From contig CM035163.1 in NCBI GenBank assembly GCA_020205615.1, forward strand, positions 57,261,899-57,325,898: a stretch of DNA of 64,000 bases, in the 5' to 3' direction. Source of the DNA: Panax quinquefolius. Taxonomy: Eukaryota; Streptophyta; Magnoliopsida; Apiales; Araliaceae. Made by a program: the position numbers and the translations under genes. Shown piece by piece: positions 1-11,160 of the stretch; the first letter of the stretch is position 1, and each line of letters opens with the position of its first letter. A model generated the notes under the pieces. It was given only the letters and a program-made list of their open reading frames with translations, was not told the origin of the DNA and searched no databases.

Positions 1-1361
1 TTGGAATAACTTTTGTATCTGTGATTTACCCTATACTTGGTGACATTCTTCTATTATTACATTTGGAACATCACATGCATGTGTTTTACACAGGACTGGT
101 TCCGATTTTATTATTATTACATTGGAACATCACATGCATGTGTTTTACAGGACACGGTTAAAATCTTTATCATTCTGTTGGAATATCCTATCATGTGTTT
201 TACAGGATGCGGTTCCATCTTTATTATTACATTGGAACATCACATCGGTGTGAATTCACACGACGACTGGTTCCGTTATTATTATTACATTGGAATAACA
301 CATCATCACAATCTGCGCATGCATGGTGATTTCTTTTGTTATTCCATTCTTTATTATACCCGGTTGGTTAAAACTTTGACTTCTATACTCCATGAAATTA
401 GTAGAATATCCTTGATATTTGCGTTTCATCCGATATCTTTTCATGGAAATATTCTTACGATTATTCTTGAATTTTACTCTACAAAACAGTATCATGTTGA
501 TAATTTGGACGTTAATAATTCATGGATTAAATAATTATTGAACTTGTTTTATTGAATTATTATGTCATTGTCATCATCCTTATGTTATATTATGTTATCT
601 TTGGCTTACGTGCATAGATGAACTTAGTATGATTATGACCGAGGATCATTCGGTATAATCATGACTTGATATAAATGATGTGACAAAAGTCCTCGGTGGC
701 TTTTATGTAATGCGGTGATGGATAGTTTTGGTATGATTATGACGGGGGTGATTCGGTATAGTCATGACCATTGATAATTTGATGAAAATCCTTGACCATA
801 GTAGTGCAGGGATAATTAGATGTGGTGGTTTATTTATTAATTTGAGTCTCGTGATAAAAATTGATGAAAACCTTTTAAAACCTAAAAGATAGTAGACTTT
901 ATTCTCTCTTGACTCTTTTAATGGGTTGCTTATTCATTGCATGATTAAAGCTGGTTGTCTATTGTATTTTATCGGTTTAACACTTTGTTGAAGGCTAATG
1001 ATAATTTATTACGCATTATCTTAGTCATAATATTTCTTCTTTGGGCTAGTTGAGCTCACCTTTTTCTTTTTGTTTTTCTCTCTTGAAATGAGAACATATT
1101 GGAGACGAGTCGGGGAACGAAGTAATGGTCCAGAGGATAGCATTAGTAGTCCTCACTATTCTGTGAAATAGTGTGATAATAGTTGTAATGAGGACTCCTT
1201 TTGAGTTTGTATAATATCTAGTAGACAAAATTTGTATTCAAACTCACAGTTTATGTCGTATTGTACACGACAGTTATATTAGTAAGTTGTATTTGAATTT
1301 ATGTACCATGTAAGTGGCGACCCAAGATGGGTGACGTATACCTAATTTTGGGGGCGTCACA
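1..1361 (+). repeat. 5' LTR of Element 1, 3' part (start outside window)
   Basis: Matches 6393-7748 of the 3' LTR base by base with small indels. It ends with the family signature GGGGGCGTCACA, directly followed by the primer binding site. It contains degenerate internal repeats of a block beginning TTATTACATTGGAA (about 50-300), and three CATGCATG motifs at 74, 133 and 318. ORFs across it are incidental. Confidence 0.9.
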
Positions 1362-1363
1362 GT

Positions 1364-1375
1364 TGGTATCAGAGC
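1364..1375 (+). promoter_or_regulatory. Primer binding site, tRNA-iMet type (Element 1)
   Basis: TGGTATCAGAGC lies two bases after the LTR end. It is complementary to the 3' end of plant initiator tRNA-Met, the usual primer of this group. Confidence 0.92.
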
Positions 1376-1548
1376 TTAGGGATATGATCCCTGGCTAAGA
1401 GGTGAGAATAGTACTAGGAGGGGAGAGACGGGGAATACCTTCGCTAGAATGACCTACCTAAGTTTATGTGCTATTTTATTGGTCGGTCAGAATATAGGGA
1501 TAATTTGTTACATGTCAATTAACCCTTGTTTTGTGACAGTGTTTGAGA

Positions 1549-1860
1549 ATGGCATCGAAAATCTTTGAGATAAGCAATGAAGCACATGAGAGTGTTGATT
1601 CGACTCAAACAAAAGGTAACGACCAACAACACGATAATAATCATCTTTGGTGGCAGCGACTATCGAACAATGATAACCATCGTGGGGAAATTATCATGCT
1701 AAGAATGGTAACCACTTGATTGGTAATCATGGCAAAGATAATAGAAGTGGAAATTTCAAGAAGAGAAGGTCATTTAGCTCGATTTTTTGTCGTATAGTGA
1801 AGTCAAGTCCAACTAGGATGGAGGCACCAAAGGTCACATCCCGGACAAACCAAAGCCGTA
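1549..1860 (+). pseudogene. gag remnant of Element 1
   Basis: An ATG at 1549 starts a short peptide comparable to the gag N-terminus of Elements 4 and 8. After about 20 codons the sequence jumps to the Asn/His/Gly-rich basic C-terminal region (1610-1780; compare Element 4 gag at 27380-27560). The whole capsid domain is therefore missing. Several frame breaks follow and no intact zinc knuckle is visible. No functional protein is possible from this copy. Confidence 0.75.
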
Positions 1861-1929
1861 GTTTTAAGAGAGCGTTTTTTTTCTCGTGACGAGGAACACG
1901 AATAAGATTATCACGGGTAAGTAATCATA

Positions 1930-2300
1930 AGCTCTTGCGAAGTCTATCAAAGTGTTAGATACCGGTTCTACCCACTCTTTTATTTCACCTAGTTGCGTTC
2001 AACGTTTAAATTTGATTAGGAGAAGTTAGACTTTGACTTATTGGTTGAAACTTCGTTAGTAGGAGCCTTCGTTTCGCTACTATTTTTAAATCTTGTTTGA
2101 TTCAAATAAACACTTTCACGTTACTGTCGATCTTATCTTTTGAAAATACTTGCCTTTGATGTGATTTTAGGAATCAATTGGTTAACTACTCATCATGCTT
2201 TTCGTAAGGTTGTTAGCTTTTATATTCATAACCAACTTTGTTATCTGAATTCAAAGTAACCAAACCCTAAAGTTAATCATCTTTGTTATATCAAGCCATA
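1930..2300 (+). pseudogene. Ty3/gypsy aspartic protease remnant of Element 1
   Basis: Codons 1952-1966 read VLDTG, the retropepsin active site, followed by STHSFIS, as in RVP_2-type proteases of plant chromoviruses. About 200 bases on (2158) the second conserved block DVILGINWL appears in another frame, so at least one frameshift lies between. Reverse transcriptase should follow in this family, but recognisable coding sequence fades out before about 2400. In Element 8 the same active site reads NTG; here the Asp is kept, although the gene is dead. Confidence 0.78.
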
Positions 2301-2429
2301 AGTAAAAGCCCCGATCCTTTCATTGTTAACTTCCTTGTGTGGAATGCAAAGCGGACTTTCGTAGGCGACATCGTGAATGAAGATGGCAAGTTTATAGGTA
2401 TCATTGTGAGGTGCTATCTAGGTTAAGGG

Positions 2430-3750
2430 ATAGAAGTCACAGTTGGTATCAATGTAACGTACTATCCAAGTCTTGGATAAGAGTAGCAGTTTTGAATGAT
2501 ATTTCTATCATTAATAAATTTCTTGGCGTATTCTTGAAGATTTCTAGCCTACCCTAGGCGTGAAATTGAATTTTGTATTGACCCGAGTCAAAAACCCATT
2601 TCTTAAACCCTCAAATATTTCTTCAACTAAAATGAGCAGATTTCGTGGTTTATGATGAAAGTCATAATAAAAGCATTGGAATAATGAAAATCATGGGTAT
2701 ATGAAGTATTAGTAAGTTTTATGATGAGTTATGTTGGTTAGTATGTGAAAACATGAAAGTTTCTTAGAAATCACAAAGAGTTGAAAATCAGATTTTGGTG
2801 AAAAACGTAACATGAAATTCAATTGACCATATCTCTTATTATATTTTGAATTTTTGAATGTGGTCAAGTCCTAGAGTTAGATCTACGAGTTACCTAACTA
2901 ATCCAAGTGGAATTACTGGAAAAGGTGTTGTGGATTTTTGTGTGGACTGATTTTAGCAAAGGAGGCCAAAGCTGTAAATTTCGAAAATGCTACTGCCCAG
3001 AAACTTTAAGGGACTGTTTCGGCCACTTAAATTATGAGAAAAATTCTGGGTTTTGGGACATGAAAGTATATGGTATAAAGTACCTCCTGTCCAAAAATGA
3101 TCTCATTCGACTTAAAATGAGCAAGTTATGACTATTTCAATATTTAGGTTTTTCCGATGAAAAACGCTATAACTTAGGAGTTCTATAACTCCGATGACCA
3201 TGAAATTTAAACTAGAAGCTCACGTTAACATGTGTAAGGTTCTGCCAAGATTTGGGAATTTTTGGAGTTAAACTTGAGGTAGCTAATTTCTTAAGGAATT
3301 AATTAGAAATTGATTTTTGAAAAATAGTAAATGAATTTTAAAAATTCGAAAAAAAATATATTTTTATTATGGGACTATATTATGCTAAATCCCAGAAAAG
3401 AAATATTTTTGGGACTAATTTGGTATTTTTCATAAAAATAGTTTAATTCTGAACATATGAGTTAAATATGTTATGTGAAGTAACAAAGTTGAAAATAGGA
3501 TTTTATGGCTAGAGAATCCTATATAGAATATATGCATATTTTTGATGAGGGATTTGATAATTGGTGATGATATTTTATGAGTATGGCATTTTTGAATGAT
3601 TAAATGCATTATATGGTAAAGCGTAAACAATTGAGATAAATTGTTTATAAATTTAAGAAGTGATTAAAATATTGTTATAATATTAATGTTATTAGATTAT
3701 GAGATTATTAAGTGATTGATAACATGGGGATATTCTTGAATCTGGATAAA
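2430..3750 (+). other. Non-coding filler replacing pol in Element 1
   Basis: This 1.3-kb AT-rich stretch lies where RT, RNase H and integrase should be. I see no conserved protein motif in any frame; the 74-codon ORF at 2907 looks incidental. Phrases such as TCACAGTTGGTATCA at 2438 resemble a chromovirus LTR end plus PBS. Later parts resemble LTR interior sequence. It is probably a mosaic of LTR-derived fragments. Confidence 0.45.
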
Positions 3751-5265
3751 TTATATTATAAATGTTTAATATTTATCCTTTATCTCATTTGATTGATTCT
3801 TTATATCATTATCCTCATGCTTATATTATGTTGAAAGTCATACGTGCACTTTGTAGTGCATAGATGGACTTGGTATGATTATGACCGAGGGATTGTTAGG
3901 GTATAATCATAGCAGTAAATGAATACACAATTATCTTTGGTAGTAGTGCATGGATAATTTGTGGTCGTGATACTAATGAATACACAATTATCTTTGGTAG
4001 TAGTGCATGGATAATTTGTGGTCGTGATACTAATGAATACACAATTATCTTTGGTAGTAGTGCATGGATAATTTGTGGTGGTCGTGATACTAATGAATAC
4101 ACAATTATCTTTGGTAGTAGTGCATGGATAATTTGTGGTCGTGATCTTAATGAATACACAATTATCTTTGGTAGTAGTGCATGGATGGATAATTTGTGGT
4201 CGTGATACTTAATGAATACACAATTATCTTTAAGCCGTAGTGCATGGATAATTTGTGGTCGTGATATCTTAATGAATACACAATTATCTTTGGTAGTAGT
4301 GCATGGATAATTTGTGGTTGTGATACTAATGAATACACAATTATCTTTGGTAGTAGTGCATGGATAATTTGTGGTCGTGATACTAATGAATACACAATTA
4401 TCTTTGGTAGTAGTGCATGGATAATTTTGTGGTCGTGATCTTAATGAATACACAATTATCTTTGGTAGTAGTGCATGGATAATTTATGGTCGTGATCTTA
4501 ATGAATACACAATTATCTTTGGTAGTAGTGCATGGATAATTTGTGGTCGTGATACTAATGAATACACAATTATCTTTGGTAGTAGTGCATGGATAATTTG
4601 TGGTCGTGATCTTAATGAATACACAATTATCTTTGGTAGTAGTGCATGGATAATTTGTGGTCGTGATACTAATGAATACACAATTATCTTTGGTAGTAGT
4701 GCATGGATAATTCGTGGTCGTGATCTTAATGAATACACAATTATCTTTGGTAGTAGTGCATGGATAATTTGTGGTCGTGATACTAATGAATACACAATTA
4801 TCTTTTGGTAGTAGTGCATGGATAATTTATGGTCGTGATACTAATGAATACACGATTATCTTTGGTAGTAGTGCATGGATAATTCGTGGTCGTGATACTA
4901 ATGAATATCCTTGGCACGTAGTGCGGGGATGATTCGATGATATGGATTAATTATTGGTGAGTCTCAAAGAATGAAATATTAATTCATGGATGTGGTAAAA
5001 GTCATCTTTGGTAGTAGTGCATTGATAGACTTGGTATGATTATGACCACGGATTATTCGGTATAATCATGGCCAGTAATTGAAAACACGAATATCCTTAG
5101 CCGATGAGTGCATGGATAATTCATGGTTGTGATACTATTATTGGTGAGTCTCGGTATTATTGGTTTTTCTGATTATATATCTTTGGCTTGTAGTGCAAAG
5201 ATGAATTGTTAATGAATATCTTTGGCGGATTACAAAGATGAATTTAATATTTTCAACAATAAAGG
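3750..5265 (+). repeat. LTR-derived leader segment with amplified internal unit
   Basis: 3760-3900 and 4920-5230 match the R/U5-like part of the chromovirus LTRs (compare 560-800 and 25020-25930). Shared features are the phrase GTAGTGCATAGATGGA and the paired arms ATGATTAT / ATAATCAT (3876-3909). The segment has no LTR end and no PBS, so it is an embedded fragment. Its centre is the 57-bp array. Confidence 0.7.
3917..4915 (+). repeat. 57-bp tandem array, about 17 units
   Basis: Each unit starts AATGAATACACAATTATC, continues with CTTTGGTAGTAGTGCATGG and ends GTGGTCGTGAT plus 3-5 bases. Unit starts recur at about 3917, 3975, 4033, 4093, 4148, 4210, 4271, 4329, 4386, 4442, 4500, 4557, 4614, 4671, 4728, 4786 and 4844. 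Length is 56-62 bp, with small indels such as a GGAT duplication at 4190. The array fades into single-copy LTR sequence at both ends. The three overlapping minus-strand ORFs are by-products of the periodicity. Confidence 0.95.
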
Positions 5266-5341
5266 TATTCAAGGTATCCTCACCTCTTTATCATACAGAG
5301 TCGTACCCTAATTTCGGGTGAAATTCCATAAGGAGGGAGAT
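5266..5341 (+). other. Pol C-terminal scrap and polypurine tract of Element 1
   Basis: AAGGTATCCTCACCTCTT is the coding sequence for the end of the chromodomain tail (YPHLF) seen intact at 62550. It is followed by the purine run AAGGAGGGAGA (5330-5340) immediately before the LTR, in the position of the plus-strand primer. Confidence 0.8.
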
Positions 5342-7748
5342 TGTGAGACCCCAGATTTTATCAATAAAGATTTAAATTTTGTCGAAATAATTTTTTATAT
5401 TATGGTGTGAATTTAAGATAATATTATAGTTGTGGGTAGTATTTATAAATTTTGTAAAGTATGCAAGTGGTTATATTATATTCGATTGGTGGGGAATATT
5501 CGGTTTAGCGAGGGAATATTAAATACAATGACTCAATCATTGGTGGACCCTATGAAATTATTGTCGGATTGAGAAAACGACAAAAATGTTTTATTAAAAT
5601 AACGGCGGAAGTTTTACTGGTTGATCTTGTTGAACTACTCGGTAGTAAAATACGATGATGTCGTGTGGTTGCATAGTAGCTACGGTATTGATTATTGATG
5701 CCTATGTGAGAAGTCACTCGGTTTGATTCCATTATTGTCGATTAATAATATGAATTATTATAGCGATAATGACGCGTTTTATTTTATTAGTATTATTAAC
5801 GTAATAAAAGCGAAACATCTTTTATATAAAATAGAATACTTTATTAAAGTTATTCTATAAATAGAATATATTATATTTTATTATGCATAGTCTTTGCATA
5901 GTATTTTTGCATAGTGTTTTGTATAGTATTGCATAGTGTTTGCATAGTAAAATGTTTTTATATAAATAGAATATATTATATTTTATTTAAAAGATTTTTC
6001 TTTAAATAAATATGGACCGTCGATTAAAGTAAATCAATCTGGATTTGTTCATGGATTAATTCTTATGCATTCCATTTTCCTATAAATAGAAGCTCATTCC
6101 TTCATTATTTTCTTACGAATTCATTGAAACTACAGAGAGAGAAATTATAGAGAGAAGCTATAGAGAAAATTATAGAAAGAAGAAGAGTATTACGCTACTT
6201 CTTACTTCTATATTAGGTTCTTTTACGGTAAGGGGTGTTATTCTTTCTTCTTGAAGAGAACTTACATTATTCCATTCATTATTATTACATTGGAATAACT
6301 TTGTAAAAGTGGCATACCTATACATAACACAGATCTGTGGCATACCCTATACTTGGTGAAATCCTTATGTTATTCCATTGCTTATTATTACATTGGAATA
6401 ACTTGATATCTGTGATTTACCTATACTTGGTGACATTCTTCTATTATTACATTGGAACATCACATGCATGTGTTTTTTACAGGACTGGTTAAGATTTTAT
6501 TATTCTACATTGGAACATCACATGCGTGTGTTTTACAGGACTGGTTAAAATCTTTATCATTACTGTTGGAATATCCTATCTCGTGTGTTTTACAGGGATC
6601 CAGTTCCATCTTTATTATTACATTGGAACATCACCGCCGGTGTGAATTTCACGACTGGTTAGATTATTATTATTACATTGGAATAACACATACATCTGCA
6701 ATCCAATCACCGCATGCATGGTGATTTCTTTTGTTATTCCATTCTTTATTATACCCGGTTGGTTAAAACTTTGACTTCTATACTCCATGAAATTAGTAGA
6801 ATATCCTTGATATTTGCGTTTCATCGATATCTTTTCATGGAAATATTCTTACGATTATTCTTGAATTTTACTCTACAAAAGCGATATCATGTTGATAATT
6901 TGGACGTTAATAATTCATGGATTAAATAATTCTTGAACTTGTTTTATTGAATTATTATGTCATTGTCATCATCCTCATGTTATATTATGTTATCTTTGGC
7001 TTACGTGCATAGATGAACTTAGTATGATTATGACCGGGGATCATTCGGTATAATCATGACTTGATATAAATGATGTGACAAAAGTCCTCGATGGCTTTGT
7101 AATGCGATGATGGATAGTTTTGGTATGATTATGACCGGGGTGATTCGGTATAGTCATGACCATTGATAATTTGATGAAAATCCTTGGCTAGTAGTACGGG
7201 GATAATTAGATGTGGTGGTTTATTTATTGTTTGAGTCTCGGTGATAAAATTGATGAAAACCTTTTAAAACCTAAAAGATAGTAGACTTTATTCTCTACTT
7301 GACTCTTTTAATGGGTTGCTTATTCACCGCTTGATTAAAGCGGTTGTCTATTGTATTTTATCGGTTTAACTCTTTGTTGAAGGCTAATGATAATTTATTA
7401 CGCATTATCTTAGTCATAATATTTCTTCTTGGGCTAGTTGAGCTCACCCTTTCTTTCTTTGTTCTTTTAGGAAATGAGAACATAATTTGGGACGAGTCGG
7501 GGAGCGAAGTAATGGTCCGGAGGATAGCATTAGTAGTCCTCACTATTACGTGAAATAGTGTGATAATAGTTGTAATGAGGACTCCTTTTGAGTTTGTATA
7601 ATATCTAGTAGACAAAATTTGTATTCAAACTCACAGTTTATGTCGTATTGTACACGACAGTTATATTAGTAAGTTGTATTTGAATTTATGTACCATGTAA
7701 GTGGCGACCCAAGATGGGTGACGTATACCTAATTTTGGGGGCGTCACA
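5342..7748 (+). repeat. 3' LTR of Element 1 (2407 bp)
   Basis: It starts TGTGAGACCCC after the polypurine tract and ends GGGGGCGTCACA. Parts: U3 with a TATA box at 6081, degenerate 60-110 bp internal repeats carrying TTATTACATTGGAA (about 6270-6700), a hairpin-rich stretch (6960-7210), and a tail matching the end of the other LTRs. Beyond 7748 the sequence changes to Athila pol. The expected 5-bp target duplication is ATTCT (7749-7753); its partner lies left of the window. Confidence 0.92.
6081..6089 (+). promoter_or_regulatory. LTR TATA box (Element 1)
   Basis: CCTATAAATAGAAGCTC lies about 740 bp into the LTR and is shared in position and context with Element 4 (19710) and, on the minus strand, with Element 8 (43939). 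It is the likely Pol II core promoter. Confidence 0.7.
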
Positions 7749-8882
7749 ATTCTGTCAAGGAAGAAGAAATGGGAAGAGTTTGAGACAGTTGCACTAACAG
7801 AGGAGTGTAGTGCAGTGTTACAACAGAAATTACCACCAAAACTCAAAGACCCGGGGAGTTTCACTATCGCATGCACGATCGGGAACATGTCTTTTAACAA
7901 ATGTTTATGTGATTTGGGGGCGAGTGTGAACCTTATGCCATTGTCAGTATACAAAGAATTGGGTTTTCCAGCACCAAAGCCTACAAATATTTCATTGTAG
8001 TTAGCGGATAGGTCAGTCACATATCTGAGAGGCATAGTAGAGGACATTTTGGTTAAGGTGGATAAATTTAAATTTCCCGCGGACTTTATTATTCTGGATT
8101 TTGAGGAGGACAAGAATATCCCATTTATCCTGGGGAGACCTTTCTTGGCCACGGGTAGGACACTCATAGATTTACAAAAAGGAGAACTCACTATGAGGGT
8201 CCAAGATCAAGAAATCAAATTTAATGTGTTTAAGACCATGAAATTTCCTACGGATGAGGAAGAATGTTTTCGGATGAATTTAATTGAGCAAATCATCAGT
8301 GAAGATATGAGCAAGAGTTTGGTTAACGATCCGTTAGAAACAACTTTATTGGGGGATGAAGAGTTTAACGATCCAGAATTTGTGGACTACTTACAAATGT
8401 TAGATTCATTGCCACGAGTTAGCCGATTCAGAACACCGTTTGAACCATTACACACGGAGGAAATAGCCACAGAAAAATTGAAACCATCATTGGAAGAGCC
8501 ACCAAAGTTGGAACTTAAGCCACTCCCTAAACACCTCAGGTATGCGTATTTAGGCTATTCAAATTCTTTACCTGTTATTATTTTAGCTGCACTTAACGAC
8601 TTGCAGGAAGAAAAGTTGTTGAGGGTGCTTAGGGAACATAAATTAGTAATTGGATGGACGATTGCGGATATAAAGGGAATTAGCCCTTCATTTTGCATGC
8701 ACAAAATTCTGATGGAAGATGAGGCAAAATCAACGGTGGAGCAACAACGACGACTTAACCCTATTATGAAGGAAGTCGTGAAGAAGGAAATTTTGAAGTG
8801 GTTGGATGTCGGTATCATCTACCCAATTTCCAACAGTAAGTGGGTTAGTCCGGTCCAGTGCGTGCCGAAAATGGAGGAATGA
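7749..8882 (+). pseudogene. Athila-type protease and start of RT
   Basis: The reading frame starts in the middle of the gag-protease linker at the Element 1 junction. The protease active-site motif CDLGASVNLMP is at about 7909-7941, and the distal block ILGRPFLATGR at about 8127-8159. One in-frame stop TAG (7998) falls just before LADRS. The linker to RT is acidic, and the N-terminal RT block PVQCVP is at 8850-8867. The frame closes at 8880 by a 1-base shift; the true frame continues from about 8870. In the intact family this is one polyprotein with gag. Start codons in this stretch are meaningless, because the real start is upstream of the window. Confidence 0.88.
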
Positions 8883-9650
8883 CTGTGGTGCAAAATGAGG
8901 ACAACGAGTTAATACCGACTAGAACAGTGATAGGTTTGAGGGTTTGCATGGATTATAGAAAATTGAACAAGGCAACCCGAAAAGACCATTTCCCGCTGCC
9001 CTTTATTGATCAAATGTTGGATAGATTGGCAGCACATGAATATTACTGTTTATTGGATGGGTACTCGGGCTATAACCAGATAGTCATTGCTCCGGAGGAT
9101 CAAGAAAAAACAACATTTACATGCCCTTATGACACATTTGCATTCAGGAGGATGTCATTCAGGTTATTCAATGCACCTACAAGCATCCAACGGTGTATGA
9201 TGGCCATCTTTTCAGATATGGTGGAGAAAAATGTTGAAGTCTTCATGGATAACTTTTTGGTCTATTGGGACAACTTTGATACTTGCCTAGGGAATCTGGT
9301 CATGGTGTTGCAGCGATGTAAGGATACGAACCTCGTACTCAATTGGGAAAAATGCCACTTCATGGTTGAAGAGGGCATAATTTTGGGCCATAAGGTTTCG
9401 ACTCAAGGATTGGAGGTTGACAAAGCAAAGCTGGAAACAATCGGCCGCCTCCAGAGAGCTCGATTAAGGGTATTAGGAGTTTTCAGGGTCATGCTGGGTT
9501 CTACAGGAGGTTCATAAAGTACTTCTCTAAAATTGCAAAACCTCTATGCAGTCTTTTAGAGAAGGATGCTTCTTTCAGTTTTGATGAGGAATGCAAGTCA
9601 GCGTTTGAATTATTAAAGAAGAAATTGACTATAGCCCCCGTGATCGTCGC
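8858..9650 (+). pseudogene. Athila-type reverse transcriptase, catalytic Asp changed
   Basis: The RT palm and fingers are easily recognised: RVCMDYRKLNKATRKDHFPLP (about 8941-9003), LLDGYSGYNQI, and TFAFRRMSF. The catalytic box, which should read FMDDF, is FMDNF at 9242-9256; the second Asp codon is AAC (9251-9253). The frame breaks again near 9465. The following block GFYRRFIKYFSKIAKPL continues in another frame to about 9650. The family enzyme copies genomic RNA into cDNA in the virus-like particle; this copy cannot. Confidence 0.9.
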
Positions 9651-10269
9651 ACCAGATTGAAACATGCCATTCGAGCTAATGTGCGATGCGAGCGACTATG
9701 CGGTTGGGGCGGTGTTGGGCCAACGATGAGATAAGGTGTTTCACACCATATACTATGTAAGCAAAACACTCACAGAGACTCAAATGAATTACACAACCAC
9801 AGAAAAGGAATTGCTTGCAGTGGTGTATGCGTTTGACAAATTCTGGGCATACTTGATCGGGACTAAGGTGATAGTCGACACAGACCATTCGGCGATTCAG
9901 TACCTAATAGTGAAAAAGGATGCTAAGCCACACCTTATCCGATGGATTCTCCTACTTCAAGAGTTTGACTTAGAAATAAAGGATAGAAAGAGGACGAAGA
10001 ATCAAGTAGCCGATCATTTGTCTAGACTGGAAAACCAAGGGAAAGCGAAAGAAGACATATGTGAAATTAACGAATCATTCCTAGATGAGCAACTGTTTGG
10101 GATTTCTGCAGAGATTCCGTGGTATGGTGATTATAAAAATTTTCTTGTGAGAAACATTCTACCAACTAACCTCACAAGAGAACAAAAAAAGAAGTTTCTT
10201 CATGATGTAAAATGGTACATGTGGGAGAACAAGTATTTGTTCAAGCGATTGCTTGTGCAAACAAAATGA
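9650..10269 (+). pseudogene. Athila-type RNase H and connection domain
   Basis: RNase H begins at about 9670 (PFELMCDASDYAVGAVLGQR). Two in-frame TGA stops occur, at 9658 (replacing the Trp of PDW) and 9727. From 9736 the frame is open: [15 protein letters not shown] holds the second acidic residue, [11 protein letters not shown] the third, and [10 protein letters not shown] ends the domain near 10028. The linker runs to 10269, where a frameshift separates it from integrase. The stops fit C-to-T/G-to-A changes (TGG to TGA, CGA to TGA). Confidence 0.88.
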
Positions 10270-11160
10270 TTAGACGGTGCGTCCCCTATAGTGAAGTAAA
10301 GAACATTATGCATGAGTGCCATTCATCGGCATATGGTGGGCATTATGGTAGCGAAAGGACAGCAACAAAGGTGCTACAAGCTGGATTCTATTGGCCCACA
10401 TTATTTAAGGATGCCCACCATTTTGTCAAACAACGTGATAGGTATCAAAAGGTGGGAAACATTTCAAAACAGAATGAGATGTTTTTACAAATGATTCTTG
10501 AAGTAGAAATCTTTGATGTATGGGGTATCGATTTCATGGGCCCATTTCCTTCGTCTTTGAACAATCAGTATATTCTACTCGCGGTGGATTATGTGTCGAA
10601 GTGGGTTGAAGCTGTAGCACTACCATCCAACGATGCCAAGGTGGTCCTCAAATTCCTACAGAAAAACATTTTCACGAGATTTGGTACGCCAAGAGCAATA
10701 ATCAGTGACGAAGGTAGTCACTTTTGCAATAAGTCCTTCACAGCTCTTTTGGCACGGTATGGGGTCAACCACAAGGTAGCTACAACTTTTCACCCTCAAA
10801 CCAGTGGGCAGGCTGAGGTGTCAAACAGAGAAGTTAAGAAGATATTAGAGAAAGTAGTAAATTCGAGTCGGAAAGATTAGTCGCTTCGATTGGATAATGC
10901 ATTATGGGCATACCGGACTGCGTACAAGACACCAATTAGGATGTCGCGATATCAATTACTGTACGAGAAGGCATTTCACTTACCGGTCGAGCTACAACAT
11001 AAGGCTTATTGGGCAGTTTAAAAACTCAATTTTGATCAAGCAGCTGTAGGGGAAAAGAGACTACTTCAACTGAATGAGCTCGATGAATTTCGCCTTCACG
11101 CATATGAGAACTCCAAATTATACAAAGAAAAAGTAAAAAGATGGCACGGCTAAAAAATTA
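10212..11160 (+). pseudogene. Athila-type integrase
   Basis: The zinc-binding domain starts near 10290 ([14 protein letters not shown]). The two Cys that should follow are replaced: the CxxC region reads RDRY at 10435-10446. The catalytic core keeps the first Asp ([10 protein letters not shown], about 10523), the second Asp (IISDEGSHF, about 10699) and Glu ([13 protein letters not shown], about 10803). A TAG stop at 10878 ends the ORF, and matching sequence with more stops runs to about 11150 ([12 protein letters not shown]). So the DDE triad is intact but the zinc finger and reading frame are lost. A conserved tail, TTGGGAGGCAACCCAATC at 11453, marks the end of pol in this lineage. Confidence 0.88.

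Larger units (their letters stand above)
1..7748 (+). mobile_element. Element 1: forward Ty3/gypsy chromovirus derivative, 5' end off window
   Basis: Order on the + strand is 5' LTR 3'-part (1-1361), PBS (1364-1375), gag scrap, protease scrap, non-coding insert with tandem array, last codons of pol, polypurine tract, and 3' LTR (5342-7748). RT, RNase H and integrase are absent. The two LTRs align from position 1 with 6393 to their ends and look well above 90% identical by eye, so insertion was recent relative to the internal decay. It interrupts the Athila-type element that resumes at 7749. Family assignment is by shared LTR ends, PBS and pol tail with Element 8. Confidence 0.85.

Noticed and set aside
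37..534. 165-codon ORF at the window start
   Set aside because: Lies wholly in LTR sequence, is rich in Tyr/His/Phe from AT repeats, and its homologue in the 3' LTR is broken differently.
3896..4819. Long minus-strand ORFs (up to 185 codons) with repeated peptide
   Set aside because: They only mirror the 57-bp array, whose unit length is often a multiple of three; indels shift the frame among three overlapping versions. No domain or composition of a real protein.
3917..4915. CRISPR array
   Set aside because: Units are contiguous near-identical repeats without unique spacers, in a plant retrotransposon context.
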